A stretch of DNA of 64,000 nt from an uncultured Gammaproteobacteria bacterium (GTDB lineage Bacteria; Pseudomonadota; Gammaproteobacteria; Xanthomonadales; Xanthomonadaceae), in the NCBI GenBank assembly GCA_946885735.1, contig CAMPGW010000002.1, positions 13,525-77,524 on the forward strand. Direction: 5' to 3'. This document shows, in pieces, positions 9,051 to 17,814 of the stretch. Under the pieces are notes generated by a model. That model did no database searches. It was given only the letters and a program-made list of their open reading frames with translations, and had not been told where the DNA came from. Numbering within the stretch: position 1 is the stretch's first letter; each line of letters begins with the position of its first letter. Position numbers and translations under genes: made by a program.

Positions 9051-9659
9051 ATGAAGAACGTCAGCGCACTGACCCTGGCCCTCGCGGGCCTGCTCGCCTC
9101 CGGCGCCGCCAACGCACAGGTGTTTGGCACGCTCGGCTACACCAACGTCAACCCGAAGTCCGACAACGGCTCCCTGGCCGGTGCGGACGCCAGCGTCAAC
9201 GACGACTGGAGCGTCACCGGCAGCCTCGGCTACCGGTTCAATCCCAACCTGTTCGTCGAGTTGAACACCGCGCTCGCGCCCTTCGAGCACGAGGTCACGC
9301 TCGACGGCCTGGGCACCGTCGCCAGCCTGAAGCACCGCCCGACCGTATTGAGCCTCGGCTACCAGTTCGCGAGCGAGTCCAGGGTGCGTCCCTTCGTGCG
9401 CGTGGGCTACGGCTGGATCGCCATCTCCGACGAGACCGCCCGGGGCGCCCTCACCGGCCTGGACCTCTCGGCCGGCAACGCCAACGGCCTGGCCTTCGGC
9501 GGCGGCCTGGACTTCCTGGTCAATGACAAGTTCTTCATCCGCGCGGAGGTGTCCAAGCTCGACTTCGACACCGCCGTCACGGTGGAAACGCTTGGCGAAG
9601 TCGGCACCGCCGAGGTCGATCCGCTGGTGTTCGGCGTCGCGCTGGGCTACCAGTTCTGA
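9051..9659 (+). CDS. OmpW-family outer-membrane beta-barrel protein
   Basis: 202 residues with a clean signal peptide (MKNVSALTLALAGLLASGAANA). The rest alternates amphipathic strands and ends in YQF, the terminal aromatic signature of a BAM substrate. The pattern SLGYRFNPNLFVELNTA, RPTVLSLGYQF, RPFVRVGYGW and ALGYQF fits an eight-stranded OmpW-type barrel of normal length. OmpW proteins form narrow channels for small hydrophobic or cationic compounds and often respond to stress; which ligand is used here cannot be seen. A strong hairpin follows the stop codon. Confidence 0.88.
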   Translation: MKNVSALTLALAGLLASGAANAQVFGTLGYTNVNPKSDNGSLAGADASVNDDWSVTGSLGYRFNPNLFVELNTALAPFEHEVTLDGLGTVASLKHRPTVLSLGYQFASESRVRPFVRVGYGWIAISDETARGALTGLDLSAGNANGLAFGGGLDFLVNDKFFIRAEVSKLDFDTAVTVETLGEVGTAEVDPLVFGVALGYQF

Positions 9660-9660
9660 G

Positions 9661-9700
9661 CCCAACGGCCGGCAGGCTTCGGCCTGCCGGCCGCGTTGGG
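9661..9700 (+). terminator. Strong hairpin after ompW, probable transcript end
   Basis: A near-perfect 17-18 bp stem with a TTCG tetraloop begins two bases after the OmpW stop. There is no T-tract on either side, so it is either a weak intrinsic terminator or a 3'-end stabilising structure. Confidence 0.55.
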
Positions 9701-9787
9701 AAAGGAGTCACCCCGGCTTTCGGCACTGCGCCGGGCGGGCGGCGGCGGCGATGATGCCGCCGTTCGCCCAGTCCCGGATCCTTGCCC

Positions 9788-11149
9788 ATGCGCCACCCGA
9801 CGCTGCTTGCCTGCTTGCTGGCCTTGACTGGCGCGCCCTCGCTGCAGGCCGCCGAGGCCGCCCCCGCGGTCGCGATCGACCTGGTGCCGGGCGAGCAATG
9901 GGAAGTGCGCTACACGCTTTCCGCGCCCGCGCGCGAACTGCGCTTCGTTCGCCCTGACGCCAAGGGCAACCGTGCCTCGTCGTGGACCTCGCCGGACCCC
10001 GGTTTCACCGTCACCCTGGAGGATGGCGAGGAGGTCGTGCGCCGCAAGGACGGCGCGGCCTTCGACGCCGCCGCCTTCCACATGGCGCCGCACTACACGC
10101 AACTCGAGAAGGACTACGCCCCGTTCGCGCCTTTCGGCGATGGGGGCATGCTGGTGCACACCGGGCGCTTCCATGCCTGCGCCGGCCCTTGCGCCGGTGG
10201 CGAGCGCTTCCAGGTCAGGCTGCAGCCGCCCACCGGCGCGCATGCGATCGTGCATGGCAAGGTCGTGGACGCCGTGCGCTTCGAGGACGGCGACAGCGGC
10301 ACCAACCTTTACGTCGGCCGCGCCCTGCCGGTGACGACGCCGGACGTGGTCGCGGTGATCGACGGCGCCTTCCCGGCCGACACCCGCGCAAGACTCGAAT
10401 CGTTGCTGCCGCGACTGATGGCCTTCTACGGCCGTGAGTTCGGCGTGTTGCCGACGCGCCCGATGCTCTACGCCTCGCGCGACGAGAACCATCCCGGCGG
10501 TGGCTACGGCTACCAGGGCGGCACCCTGCCCGGCCAGGTCTTCATGCACTTCTACGGGCGCCACGAGGCCTTTGGCACGCCGGCCTTCGCCGCGCGCGTG
10601 GACTGGTTCTTCGCGCACGAGGCCGCGCACCTGTACCAGCGCTTCGAGTCGCTCACCGATCCGGGCGACAGCTGGATCCACGAGGGCGGCGCCGACGCAC
10701 TGGCGGCGGTCGCGCTGCAATCGCTCGAGGTGATCGACCGCGAGGACGTGCAAGCGCGTTTGCAGCAGTCGGTCGACGCCTGCGCCAAGGGCATCTCGCA
10801 GCACCCCTTGAAGCAGGCGCATGCGCAGGGGTCTTTCGACGCCTACTACAGCTGCGGCTTCGTCCTGCAGATGGCGGTGGACGCGGCCGCCCGCCGTGCC
10901 AGCGACGGCGCCTGCGGCTTGGCGTGCGTTTGGCGCGACTTCCAGGCGCAGGTGGCGGCGGGCAAGCCATGGAGCGCCGATACCTTCATTGCCGCGGCCG
11001 CTGGCCGTACGGACGCGCGCACCGCGGCGTTCCTGCGCGCGGTCGTCAATGACGTGGTGGCACGACCCGCGACGGAGCTGCGCGAAGGCCTCGCCCAGGC
11101 GGGGTGGAGCCTGCCGACGCCCGAACCCGCCGTCGCCGGCAAGGATTGA
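9788..11149 (+). CDS. Exported HExxH zinc metallopeptidase-like protein
   Basis: 453 residues from the ATG at 9788 (a TTG six bases upstream is less likely). The signal peptide MRHPTLLACLLALTGAPSLQA points to export. The C-terminal half carries FFAHEAAHLYQRFE, a HExxH zinc motif near residue 280, followed about 20 residues later by HEGGADALAA, whose Glu is the likely third ligand (gluzincin, M1/M61-like arrangement). The N-terminal half is beta-rich. Four cysteines (CAGPCAGG, CGLACVW) may pair in the periplasm. The substrate is unknown. A single-gene unit is likely; the ATP-grasp gene follows after 32 bases with its own ribosome binding site. Confidence 0.82.
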   Translation: MRHPTLLACLLALTGAPSLQAAEAAPAVAIDLVPGEQWEVRYTLSAPARELRFVRPDAKGNRASSWTSPDPGFTVTLEDGEEVVRRKDGAAFDAAAFHMAPHYTQLEKDYAPFAPFGDGGMLVHTGRFHACAGPCAGGERFQVRLQPPTGAHAIVHGKVVDAVRFEDGDSGTNLYVGRALPVTTPDVVAVIDGAFPADTRARLESLLPRLMAFYGREFGVLPTRPMLYASRDENHPGGGYGYQGGTLPGQVFMHFYGRHEAFGTPAFAARVDWFFAHEAAHLYQRFESLTDPGDSWIHEGGADALAAVALQSLEVIDREDVQARLQQSVDACAKGISQHPLKQAHAQGSFDAYYSCGFVLQMAVDAAARRASDGACGLACVWRDFQAQVAAGKPWSADTFIAAAAGRTDARTAAFLRAVVNDVVARPATELREGLAQAGWSLPTPEPAVAGKD

Positions 11150-11181
11150 CAGCCTGGCCTCCTGCCCGGAGGCTGCTGCGC

Positions 11182-12057
11182 ATGAAAACCTCGATTCGCC
11201 TCGCCCTCGCCACCTGCGAAAACCTGCCCGGTATCCATCCCGACGATTCCGCCCTCGCCGCTGCGCTGCTGCGACTCGGCATCGAACCGGTGGCCTGCAC
11301 CTGGAGCGATCCGCAGGTGGACTGGGCGAGCTTCGACGCCGTGCTTATCCGCACCACCTGGGACTACTTCCAGCGTTACGACGAGTTCCTGCGCTGGCTC
11401 GACCGGCTGCCCGTGCGCACGATCAATCCCAGGCCGCTGCTGCGCTGGAACAGCGACAAGCGCTACCTGCTCGAACTGGCCGAGCATGGCGTGGACATCG
11501 TGCCCGCGCGCGTCGCCGCCGCGGCCGAACTGAGCGTGGTGCTAGGCCAGATGCGTGGCCAGGACGTGGTGGTGAAGCCAACCGTGAGCGGCGGCGCCTG
11601 GAACACCGTGCGCGGCATCGCCGGCTCCGCCGAGTTCGAGGGCAAGGTCGCCTCCCTGCCTGCCGACGGCGACTACCTCGTGCAGGCCTTCGTCCCCGAA
11701 GTCGCCCGCGACGGCGAATGGTCGTTGCTGTTCTTCGACGGCGAGTTCAGCCACGCAGTGCTCAAGCGCGCCGCCACCGGCGACTTCCGCGTCCAAAGCC
11801 AGTTCGGCGGCAGCCTCGAGGCCGTCGCGCCGGATGCGGGAATGCTGGCCAGTGCACGGAAGGCGCTCGCCGCCACGGCCGAGCTCGGCTACACCGACCA
11901 GGCCTACGCGCGCGTGGACGGCGTCATGGTGGACGGGCGTTTCCGGCTGATGGAACTGGAGATGATCGAGCCGGCGCTGTTCCTGGCGGGGCGGCCCGAG
12001 GCCGCCCAGCGCTTTGCGCAGCTGCTGCAACGCAGGCTGGAACGCACTCCTGCGTAG
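11182..12057 (+). CDS. ATP-grasp RimK-like ligase
   Basis: 291 residues from the ATG at 11182, preceded by GGAGG; the longer upstream frame overlaps the peptidase gene and is rejected. It has the ATP-grasp layout: an N-terminal pre-ATP-grasp part (VLIRTTWDYFQRYDEF), then NSDKRYLLELAEHGVDIVP, DVVVKPTVSGGAWNT (ATP-binding Lys and Gly-rich loop), DYLVQAFVPEV and RLMELEMIEPALFL (Mg-binding acidic cluster). This is the cycloserine-biosynthesis/RimK-like subgroup that ligates a carboxylate to an amine. The substrate cannot be deduced and no biosynthetic neighbours point to one. Confidence 0.85.
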   Translation: MKTSIRLALATCENLPGIHPDDSALAAALLRLGIEPVACTWSDPQVDWASFDAVLIRTTWDYFQRYDEFLRWLDRLPVRTINPRPLLRWNSDKRYLLELAEHGVDIVPARVAAAAELSVVLGQMRGQDVVVKPTVSGGAWNTVRGIAGSAEFEGKVASLPADGDYLVQAFVPEVARDGEWSLLFFDGEFSHAVLKRAATGDFRVQSQFGGSLEAVAPDAGMLASARKALAATAELGYTDQAYARVDGVMVDGRFRLMELEMIEPALFLAGRPEAAQRFAQLLQRRLERTPA

Positions 12058-12117
12058 TGCATCCCGGCGATGCGATCGGCATCGTCAGCACCGGAGCGCA
12101 CCGATTACACTGCGGGC

Positions 12118-12855
12118 ATGCCCGACCCCACCCGCCTCGCCCACCGCGTCGTCGAACTCACCGGCTGCTCCCGCGCCGACGCCGAGCTCTACATCCAGAA
12201 CGGCTGGGTGTCGGTGGACGGGCGCGTGGTCGAGGCGCCGAACCATCCGATCACCGGTGAACGGGTCACGCTGGCCGAGGACGCACGGCTCGAGCCCGCC
12301 GAGCCGGCGACCATCCTGCTGAACAAGCCCGCGGGCTACCACACCATCGATGGTTCGCGTCCTGCCGCGGCGCTGGTCACGCCCGCGACGCATTGGGCCG
12401 ACGATCCGTCGGGAGTGCGGATGCTGCAGCGCCACTTCCTGCGCCTGACGCCGCTGGTCCCGCTGGACGCCGAGGCCAGCGGCCTGATGGTATTCAGCCA
12501 GGACGGCCGCGTCTGGCGGCGCCTGACCGAGGACGCCGCCGAGATCGAGCATGAGTACCTGGTCGAGGTGCGCGGCGAGATCGCGCCCTACGGGCTCAAG
12601 CGCCTCAATCACGGGCTGGCCTACGGCGGCCGCGAACTGCCGCCCTGCAAGGTCAGCTGGCAGAACGAGACGCGCCTGCGCTTCGCCATCAAGGACGTGC
12701 GCAACGGGCAGCCGCGCGACATGTGCGCGCAGGTCGGCCTGGACGTGGTGTCGATCCGGCGCCTGCGCATCGGCCGCATCCCGATCGGCAAGGGGCCGGA
12801 GGGCGCCATGCCGATCGGGCAATGGCGTTACCTGCCCGTCGGCGAGAAGTTCTGA
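12118..12855 (+). CDS. S4-domain RNA pseudouridine synthase (RluF/RsuA type)
   Basis: 245 residues from the ATG at 12118. Residues 1-60 are an S4 RNA-binding domain (TGCSRADAELYIQNGWVSVDG). The catalytic domain follows: ILLNKPAGYHT and then PLVPLDAEASGLMVFSQDG, where the Asp of the LDxxxSGL motif is the pseudouridine nucleophile. It most resembles RluF, which modifies 23S rRNA and in E. coli also tRNA-Tyr. It is followed after two bases by a TrmY-type methyltransferase that acts on pseudouridine, suggesting the two modify the same RNA. The exact target uridine is unknown. Confidence 0.9.
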   Translation: MPDPTRLAHRVVELTGCSRADAELYIQNGWVSVDGRVVEAPNHPITGERVTLAEDARLEPAEPATILLNKPAGYHTIDGSRPAAALVTPATHWADDPSGVRMLQRHFLRLTPLVPLDAEASGLMVFSQDGRVWRRLTEDAAEIEHEYLVEVRGEIAPYGLKRLNHGLAYGGRELPPCKVSWQNETRLRFAIKDVRNGQPRDMCAQVGLDVVSIRRLRIGRIPIGKGPEGAMPIGQWRYLPVGEKF

Positions 12856-12857
12856 GC

Positions 12858-13463
12858 ATGCGCACCTTCGTCCTGCGCGCGCGCGCAGCGCCTACGGATA
12901 GCCAGCGCTTGCTGGCCGGCATCGGCGGCGAGGCGCACCCGGAAATCCTCGCGCACACGCTGATGAACGCCATCTTCGTGGCGCAGGCGCACCGGCCGGA
13001 CGTGGTGGTGTACCTGGTGCTGGAAAGCACGCAGGACTACTCACGCACGATCCGCTTCGAGGCCAGTGCGATGCACGAGATCGGCGGCTTCGACGAACGC
13101 GCGCTGCTGGGCAAGGTGGCGAAGGCGCTGGACGCCTCGCGCGGCATGGGCAAGGAGGAATCGCGGCCCGTCGAGTCCGGCGTGAGCGTGCGCACGATCA
13201 GTTTCGAGCGGCTGGTGCAGGAACTGGCCGCGGATCACCAGCTGTTCGTGATGGATCCCAAGGGCGCGCCGATCGGCGAGCAGGCCTTTGGTGACAATCC
13301 TTGCTTCCTGCTGACCGACCACATCCCGATGCCGAAGAACACATTCCACACCCTCGACAAGTTGGGCGCGAAACGCATCGCGCTCGGCAGGACCATGCTG
13401 TTCGCCTCGCAGTGCGTGGTGCTGATCCACCACTCCCTGGACCAGGTCGAACCGGGCAGATAA
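12858..13463 (+). CDS. trmY: TrmY-like pseudouridine N1-methyltransferase (COG1901)
   Basis: 201 residues starting three bases after the stop of the pseudouridine synthase. It matches COG1901/TrmY, a SPOUT methyltransferase best known in archaea, where it converts pseudouridine 54 of tRNA to N1-methylpseudouridine using SAM. The C-terminal knot region NPCFLLTDHIPMPKNTF followed by GAKRIALGRTMLF and QCVVLIHHSLDQ lines up well with archaeal TrmY, including the knot GDHI/TDHI turn and the NHC/SQC segment. Bacterial members are confined to some gammaproteobacteria and their substrate is less certain. The link with the preceding synthase is inference from the operon. Confidence 0.85.
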   Translation: MRTFVLRARAAPTDSQRLLAGIGGEAHPEILAHTLMNAIFVAQAHRPDVVVYLVLESTQDYSRTIRFEASAMHEIGGFDERALLGKVAKALDASRGMGKEESRPVESGVSVRTISFERLVQELAADHQLFVMDPKGAPIGEQAFGDNPCFLLTDHIPMPKNTFHTLDKLGAKRIALGRTMLFASQCVVLIHHSLDQVEPGR

Positions 13464-13530
13464 GGCCGGTTCAAGCGGCCGGACTACACTGGCGGGACCC
13501 CTGGCCGCGTGCCAACGAACGAGGCCCTCC

Positions 13531-14793
13531 GTGCTCTGGACCGTCGTCATCACCGCCACCCTCACCATCCTGGTGTTCCTGGCGGCGCTGAACTTCCGCA
13601 AGCCCCAACAGATCGAGCGCAAGCTCGGCCACAAGTACGCGATCGCCGACCGCCAGTTCAGGCGCGAGATGGGCGTGATGCTCGGGCCGGCGGTGATCGC
13701 CGGCAACCGCGTCACCGACCTCGAGAACGGCGACGGCATCTTCCCGGCCATGCTCGAGGCGATCGCCGCCGCCCGCAAGTCCATCACCTTCGAGACCTAC
13801 ATCTACTGGTCGGGCGTCATCGGCAAGAAGTTCAGCCTGGCCCTCAGCGAGCGTGCGCGGGCGGGCATCAAGGTCCACGTGACGATCGACTGGCATGGCG
13901 GCAACAAGCTGATGGCCGAGCACCTGGAGGAAATGAAGGCCGCCGGCGTGCAGGTGAAGGTCTACCGGCCGCTGCACTGGTACAACATGGGCCGCCTCAA
14001 CAACCGCACGCATCGCAAGCTGCTGGTGGTGGATGGCCGTATCGGCTTCACCGGGGGCGTCGGCATCGCCGACGAGTGGATGGGCCACGCGCAGGACCCG
14101 GATCACTGGCGCGACATGCACTTCAAGGTCGAGGGGCCGGTGGTGGCGCAGCTGCAGGCGGCGTTCAACAACAACTGGATCAAGTCCACCGGCGAGGTGC
14201 TCAACGGCGCCGAGTATTTCCCGGAACTGGAACCGGTCGGCGAGGTGGACGCCAACCTGTTCATGAGTTCGCCCACCGGCGGCAGCGAGAGCATGCACCT
14301 GATGTTCCTGATGGTGATCGCCGCCAGCCAGCGCAGCCTCGACCTGTCGGCCGCCTATTTCGTGCCGGATCCGGTGATGATGCAGGCCCTGGTCGCGGCG
14401 CGGGAACGCGGCGTCCGGGTGCGCGTGCTGCTGCCCGGCCAGCACACCGATTCGGAAGCGGTGCGGCTGGCCTCGAAATCCTGCTGGGGCGCGCTCATCC
14501 AGGCCGGCATCGAGATCCACGAATACCAGCCGACCATGATCCACAACAAGCTGCTGGTCGCCGACGGGGCGATGGCCTCGGTCGGTTCGACCAATTTCGA
14601 CATGCGCTCGTTCCAGCTCAACGACGAGGCCAGCCTGAATGTCTACGATGCGCAGTTCGCGGCGCGCATGACCGCGATCTTCGAGCAGGACCTCGCGCGC
14701 GCGACCCGATACACCTACGAGATGTGGGCGGCCCGGCCGTGGCGGGACAAGCTGATGGAGAAATTCCTGTTGCCGATCCGGTCGCAGCTGTAG
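13531..14793 (+). CDS. Phospholipase D-type cardiolipin synthase
   Basis: 420 residues from a GTG at 13531. An N-terminal membrane segment (VVITATLTILVFLAAL) anchors it in the inner membrane. Two HxKxxxxD motifs are present: THRKLLVVDGRIGFTGG near residue 169 and IHNKLLVADGAMASVGSTNF near 338. These form the paired active site of the PLD superfamily, which in Cls proteins transfers a phosphatidyl group to make cardiolipin. Length and anchor fit ClsB/ClsC-like proteins. It lies four bases before the RluA-type synthase, so the two may be co-transcribed although their roles do not obviously match. Confidence 0.9.
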   Translation: MLWTVVITATLTILVFLAALNFRKPQQIERKLGHKYAIADRQFRREMGVMLGPAVIAGNRVTDLENGDGIFPAMLEAIAAARKSITFETYIYWSGVIGKKFSLALSERARAGIKVHVTIDWHGGNKLMAEHLEEMKAAGVQVKVYRPLHWYNMGRLNNRTHRKLLVVDGRIGFTGGVGIADEWMGHAQDPDHWRDMHFKVEGPVVAQLQAAFNNNWIKSTGEVLNGAEYFPELEPVGEVDANLFMSSPTGGSESMHLMFLMVIAASQRSLDLSAAYFVPDPVMMQALVAARERGVRVRVLLPGQHTDSEAVRLASKSCWGALIQAGIEIHEYQPTMIHNKLLVADGAMASVGSTNFDMRSFQLNDEASLNVYDAQFAARMTAIFEQDLARATRYTYEMWAARPWRDKLMEKFLLPIRSQL

Positions 14794-14796
14794 CCG

Positions 14797-15684
14797 GTGG
14801 CGCGTCCCCCCAGCATCGACGGATTGGCCGCCAGCACGCTGCAGCTGCCGGCGGGCGCGTGGCCGACCGTGCTCGATTGCCTGTGCGAGCGATTCCCCGC
14901 GGTGTCGCGCGCGCACTGGTTGGAGCGAATGGCGCGCGGACGCGTCGTCGGCAGCGATGGCGCCTGCCTGACCCCGGAGACGCCACATCGGGGTGGCCTC
15001 GAGGTCCATTACTACCGCGAGGTCAGCGACGAGCCGCCGATCCCCTTCGACGAAGTCGTATTGCACGCCGACGCCCACCTGCTGGTGGCGGACAAGCCGC
15101 ACTTCCTGCCGGTGATGCCCGCCGGTGCGCATGTCCACGAAACGCTGCTCGGCCGGCTGATCCGCCGCACCGGAAACGAGGCCCTGGCGCCGCTGCACCG
15201 GATCGACCGCGACACGGCCGGCCTCGTGCTCTTCTCGACCAACCCTGCAAGCCGCGCCCGTTACCAGGCCCTGTTTCGCGAACGGCGAATCGACAAGCAT
15301 TACGAGGCGATCGCCGCGCCGCTGCCGGAGATCGCGTTTCCCTGCGCTCGCCGTAGCCGCATCGTTGCCGGTGAGCCCTTCTTCCGCATGCAGGAAACGG
15401 ACGGACCGCCGAACAGCGAAACCCGCATCGAGGTCGTGTCGAAGGGCGGGCGCCACTGGCGATACGCCCTGGCGCCCGTCACCGGCCGCAAGCACCAGCT
15501 GCGCGTGCACATGGCTGCGCTGGGCGCGCCGATCGTCAATGACCCGCTGTATCCGACCGTCGCCCATCGCGCCGCCGGGGATCATTCGGCGCCGCTGCAA
15601 CTCCTCGCCAAGGGCCTTGCGTTCGACGATCCGCTGACAGGCGAACGGCGCAGCTTCCTGAGCGCGATGCAGCTTGGGCCCTAG
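14797..15684 (+). CDS. RluA-family RNA pseudouridine synthase
   Basis: 295 residues from a GTG at 14797. It has a short N-terminal S4-like part (LCERFPAVSRAHWLERMARG), then LLVADKPHFLPVMPAG and LHRIDRDTAGLVLFS with the catalytic Asp of HRIDRDTxG near residue 130, and PVTGRKHQLRVHMAALGAPI near the C-terminus. These are the RluA/RluC/RluD hallmarks. The subgroup resembles RluA-like proteins annotated as 23S rRNA or tRNA synthases; the target base is not predictable. Its last four bases overlap the convergent YgjP-type gene. Confidence 0.9.
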   Translation: MARPPSIDGLAASTLQLPAGAWPTVLDCLCERFPAVSRAHWLERMARGRVVGSDGACLTPETPHRGGLEVHYYREVSDEPPIPFDEVVLHADAHLLVADKPHFLPVMPAGAHVHETLLGRLIRRTGNEALAPLHRIDRDTAGLVLFSTNPASRARYQALFRERRIDKHYEAIAAPLPEIAFPCARRSRIVAGEPFFRMQETDGPPNSETRIEVVSKGGRHWRYALAPVTGRKHQLRVHMAALGAPIVNDPLYPTVAHRAAGDHSAPLQLLAKGLAFDDPLTGERRSFLSAMQLGP

Positions 15685-16181
15685 CCCGGCTTTCGCAGCT
15701 CCAGATGCGTGAGGTACAGCCGCATGTCGAGCTCGAGCTGGTGGTAGTCCGGCTCCATGTGCGTGCACAACTGGTAGAAGGCCTTGCCGTGGTTGGCCTC
15801 CTTCAGGTGGGCGAGCTCGTGCACCACGATCATCCGCAGGAACCCGGCGGGCGCGTCGCGGAACACGGTGGCGATGCGGATCTCCCGGCTGGCCTTGAGC
15901 CGGCCGCCCTGCACCCGCGACACGGCGGTATGCGTGCCCAGGGCGTTCTGCAGGACCTGCAGCTTGCCGTCGTAGACGACCTTGGCCAACGGCACCGACA
16001 TGCGCAGGTGCCGGTCCTTCAGCGCCTGCACGTAGTCGCGCAGCTGGCCGTCGGTGCGCACCGCGTGGGACTGGCCGTACTTCGCGGCCAGCACCTCGCC
16101 CAGGCGGCCTTGCGCGATCAGCGCGTGGACCCGGTCGAGCACGGGTTGCGGGTAGCCCGCGAGGTAGTCCAGCGGCGTCAT
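15681..16181 (-). CDS. YgjP-like M48-type metallopeptidase (DUF45)
   Basis: 166 residues. MIVVHELAHLKEANHGKAFY near residue 118 gives the HExxH zinc motif plus the downstream His of the DUF45/YgjP family, and the C-terminus (MEPDYHQLELDMRLYL) is also typical. Members are soluble metallopeptidases, sometimes found beside type I restriction systems; here no such neighbours exist. The substrate is unknown. The upstream gene on the same strand is the amidohydrolase 11 bases away, so the two are probably one transcript. Confidence 0.85.
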   Translation of the reverse strand: MTPLDYLAGYPQPVLDRVHALIAQGRLGEVLAAKYGQSHAVRTDGQLRDYVQALKDRHLRMSVPLAKVVYDGKLQVLQNALGTHTAVSRVQGGRLKASREIRIATVFRDAPAGFLRMIVVHELAHLKEANHGKAFYQLCTHMEPDYHQLELDMRLYLTHLELRKPG

Positions 16182-16192
16182 CGGTCGCTGCG

Positions 16193-17716
16193 TCAGGGCG
16201 CGTCGCGCGTCGGCAGCAGGCTCGCGCGGTCGACGAGCTTGCCGTCCACGATCACGGCCTCGATCGTCCGCGTGTTGCGGATATCGGCCAGGGGATCGGC
16301 GCCCAGGATCAACAGGTCCGCGCGCTTGCCCACCGCGAGCGTGCCGAACTCGTCCTGCTGGCCCAGCATCTGCGCGCCGCCGCGGGTGCCGGCGACGATT
16401 GCCTGCATGGGCGTCAGGCCCGCCTGGACCAGCAACTCGAGCTCGCGGTGCACGCTGTAGCCGGGGTACACGTAGGGATTGCCGGTGTCGGTGCCGACGG
16501 CAATCGGCACGCCGCGCGCATGCAGCATGCCGACATTGGCCAGCACGTCGGCGCGATGCTGCTTCAAGGCCTCGAGCGGCGCGCGCGCGGGGTCGTTGGC
16601 GTTGCGCACCCAGCCCTCGCGGAAGGCGCCGGCGAAGCCAGGCGCGCGCAGTGCCGCCAGCTCCGCATCGGTCACGCTGGCGCGGAAGAAGGGATCGTCC
16701 ATGTAGCCAGGCTCGTCGGCAAAGCGCACGGCACCATCGCTCAGCGCAAGCGTGGGCACGACATGGAATCCGCGCTTCGCCATCAGGTCGGCCGTCGCCT
16801 CGGACGGGAGCGGTCGGTCGATCACCGCGTGCACCACGCCGGCCGCGCCGCCTTCGAGCGAGGCCTGCAGCTCCGCCGGCGATGACACGTGGGCGAACAC
16901 CGGCAGCCCGTGCTTGCCCGCCTCGTCGACGATCGTCCTGATCATGTCCACCGACATCAGCGGATGGGTGTCGCCGAACGCGAGCGGCCCCGATTCCACC
17001 GTGATCTTGATGACGTCCATCCCGCCCGCGGCACGCTCCGCCACGGCCTTTCGCACCGAGGCCTCGTTGCGGACGAAGGAGATGCCCAGGCCCATCGGAT
17101 ACAGGTTGACCGGCTCGTCCACGGGCGTGGCCGCGGTGATCCTGTCAGCCGCCTCGCGCGCCGCGGGCGGGAAGATCGTGTAGACCGGGTGCGTTCCGGG
17201 CAAGGTCAGGTGGCCGCCGCTGCCGTAGATGTGCGGCGCGACGAGTGACCCGGCCTCGCGCTCCGCACGCAGCGCACGGATCGACTCCGTGCTGCCGTCG
17301 GTCGCCCCGAGTTGCAGGATGGAGGTGACCCCGTAGTAGAGCTGCCGCGCCAGCACCTGTCGCGTCTCGTCCGGCTGCCGTTGCGCCGGCGCCCCGAAGC
17401 TGAAGTGCACGTGCATGTCGGCCAGGCCCGGAATCACCGTCTTGCCGGTGGCGTCGATCACGTGCGCGCCGGTCGGTACGGCGAGGTCGCCGGTGGTCCC
17501 GATGGCGACGATGCGGTCGCCTCGCAGCAGCAGCGTCGTCGAAGCACGTGGCGCCGCGCCGGTGCCGTCGATGAGCGTGGCGCCGACGATCGCAACGTCG
17601 GCGGAAGCCGGATCGCCGCGCCTGCTCTCGCCGGACGCCACCGCGGTCACGGTGACGGCGCCCAGACCTGATGCCACGAGGAGGGACACGAACGACCGCC
17701 GGATGCTCGAAGTCAT
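16193..17716 (-). CDS. Exported metal-dependent amidohydrolase
   Basis: About 507 residues from the ATG at 17716; an ATG at 17749 with AGGG in front would add 11 residues before the same signal peptide (SSIRRSFVSLLVASGLGAVTV). The amidohydrolase fold is clear: GLADMHVHFSF carries the first metal-binding His pair, VIKITVESG a Lys in the position of the bridging residue, PVFAHVSS and GVVHAVIDRP the other His ligands, and VGTDTGNPYVY the catalytic Asp. The C-terminal GTLAVGKRADLLIL block closes the composite beta sandwich. It belongs to the imidazolonepropionase/Xaa-Pro dipeptidase-like group; the substrate is unknown. Confidence 0.88.
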   Translation of the reverse strand: MTSSIRRSFVSLLVASGLGAVTVTAVASGESRRGDPASADVAIVGATLIDGTGAAPRASTTLLLRGDRIVAIGTTGDLAVPTGAHVIDATGKTVIPGLADMHVHFSFGAPAQRQPDETRQVLARQLYYGVTSILQLGATDGSTESIRALRAEREAGSLVAPHIYGSGGHLTLPGTHPVYTIFPPAAREAADRITAATPVDEPVNLYPMGLGISFVRNEASVRKAVAERAAGGMDVIKITVESGPLAFGDTHPLMSVDMIRTIVDEAGKHGLPVFAHVSSPAELQASLEGGAAGVVHAVIDRPLPSEATADLMAKRGFHVVPTLALSDGAVRFADEPGYMDDPFFRASVTDAELAALRAPGFAGAFREGWVRNANDPARAPLEALKQHRADVLANVGMLHARGVPIAVGTDTGNPYVYPGYSVHRELELLVQAGLTPMQAIVAGTRGGAQMLGQQDEFGTLAVGKRADLLILGADPLADIRNTRTIEAVIVDGKLVDRASLLPTRDAP

Positions 17717-17779
17717 GAGGAGTGCGCCACCCGCGGAAAGTCCCGCCATCTTAACCCTGCCGATCAGGCCAACCCTGCC

Positions 17780-17808
17780 TTGACAGATATTTTTGTCAAA
17801 GGTAGTCT
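17780..17808 (+). promoter_or_regulatory. Sigma-70 promoter with palindromic operator, probable leaderless start
   Basis: TTGACA (17780-17785) is followed after 17 bases by TAGTCT (17803-17808). The -35 box is also the left arm of a perfect inverted repeat, TTGACA-N8-TGTCAA (17780-17799). The start codon of the ArsR gene is at 17815, six bases after the -10 box, where transcription would begin. Autorepression by the ArsR protein is likely. Confidence 0.75.
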
Positions 17809-17814
17809 CGGGTC

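Noticed and set aside
11104..11181. Upstream extension of the ATP-grasp gene
   Set aside because: The extension overlaps the peptidase gene and is Arg-rich; GGAGG precedes the inner ATG at 11182.
13471..15768. 765-codon minus-strand frame across the cardiolipin synthase and RluA genes
   Set aside because: Spans two good plus-strand genes and has no recognisable domain.
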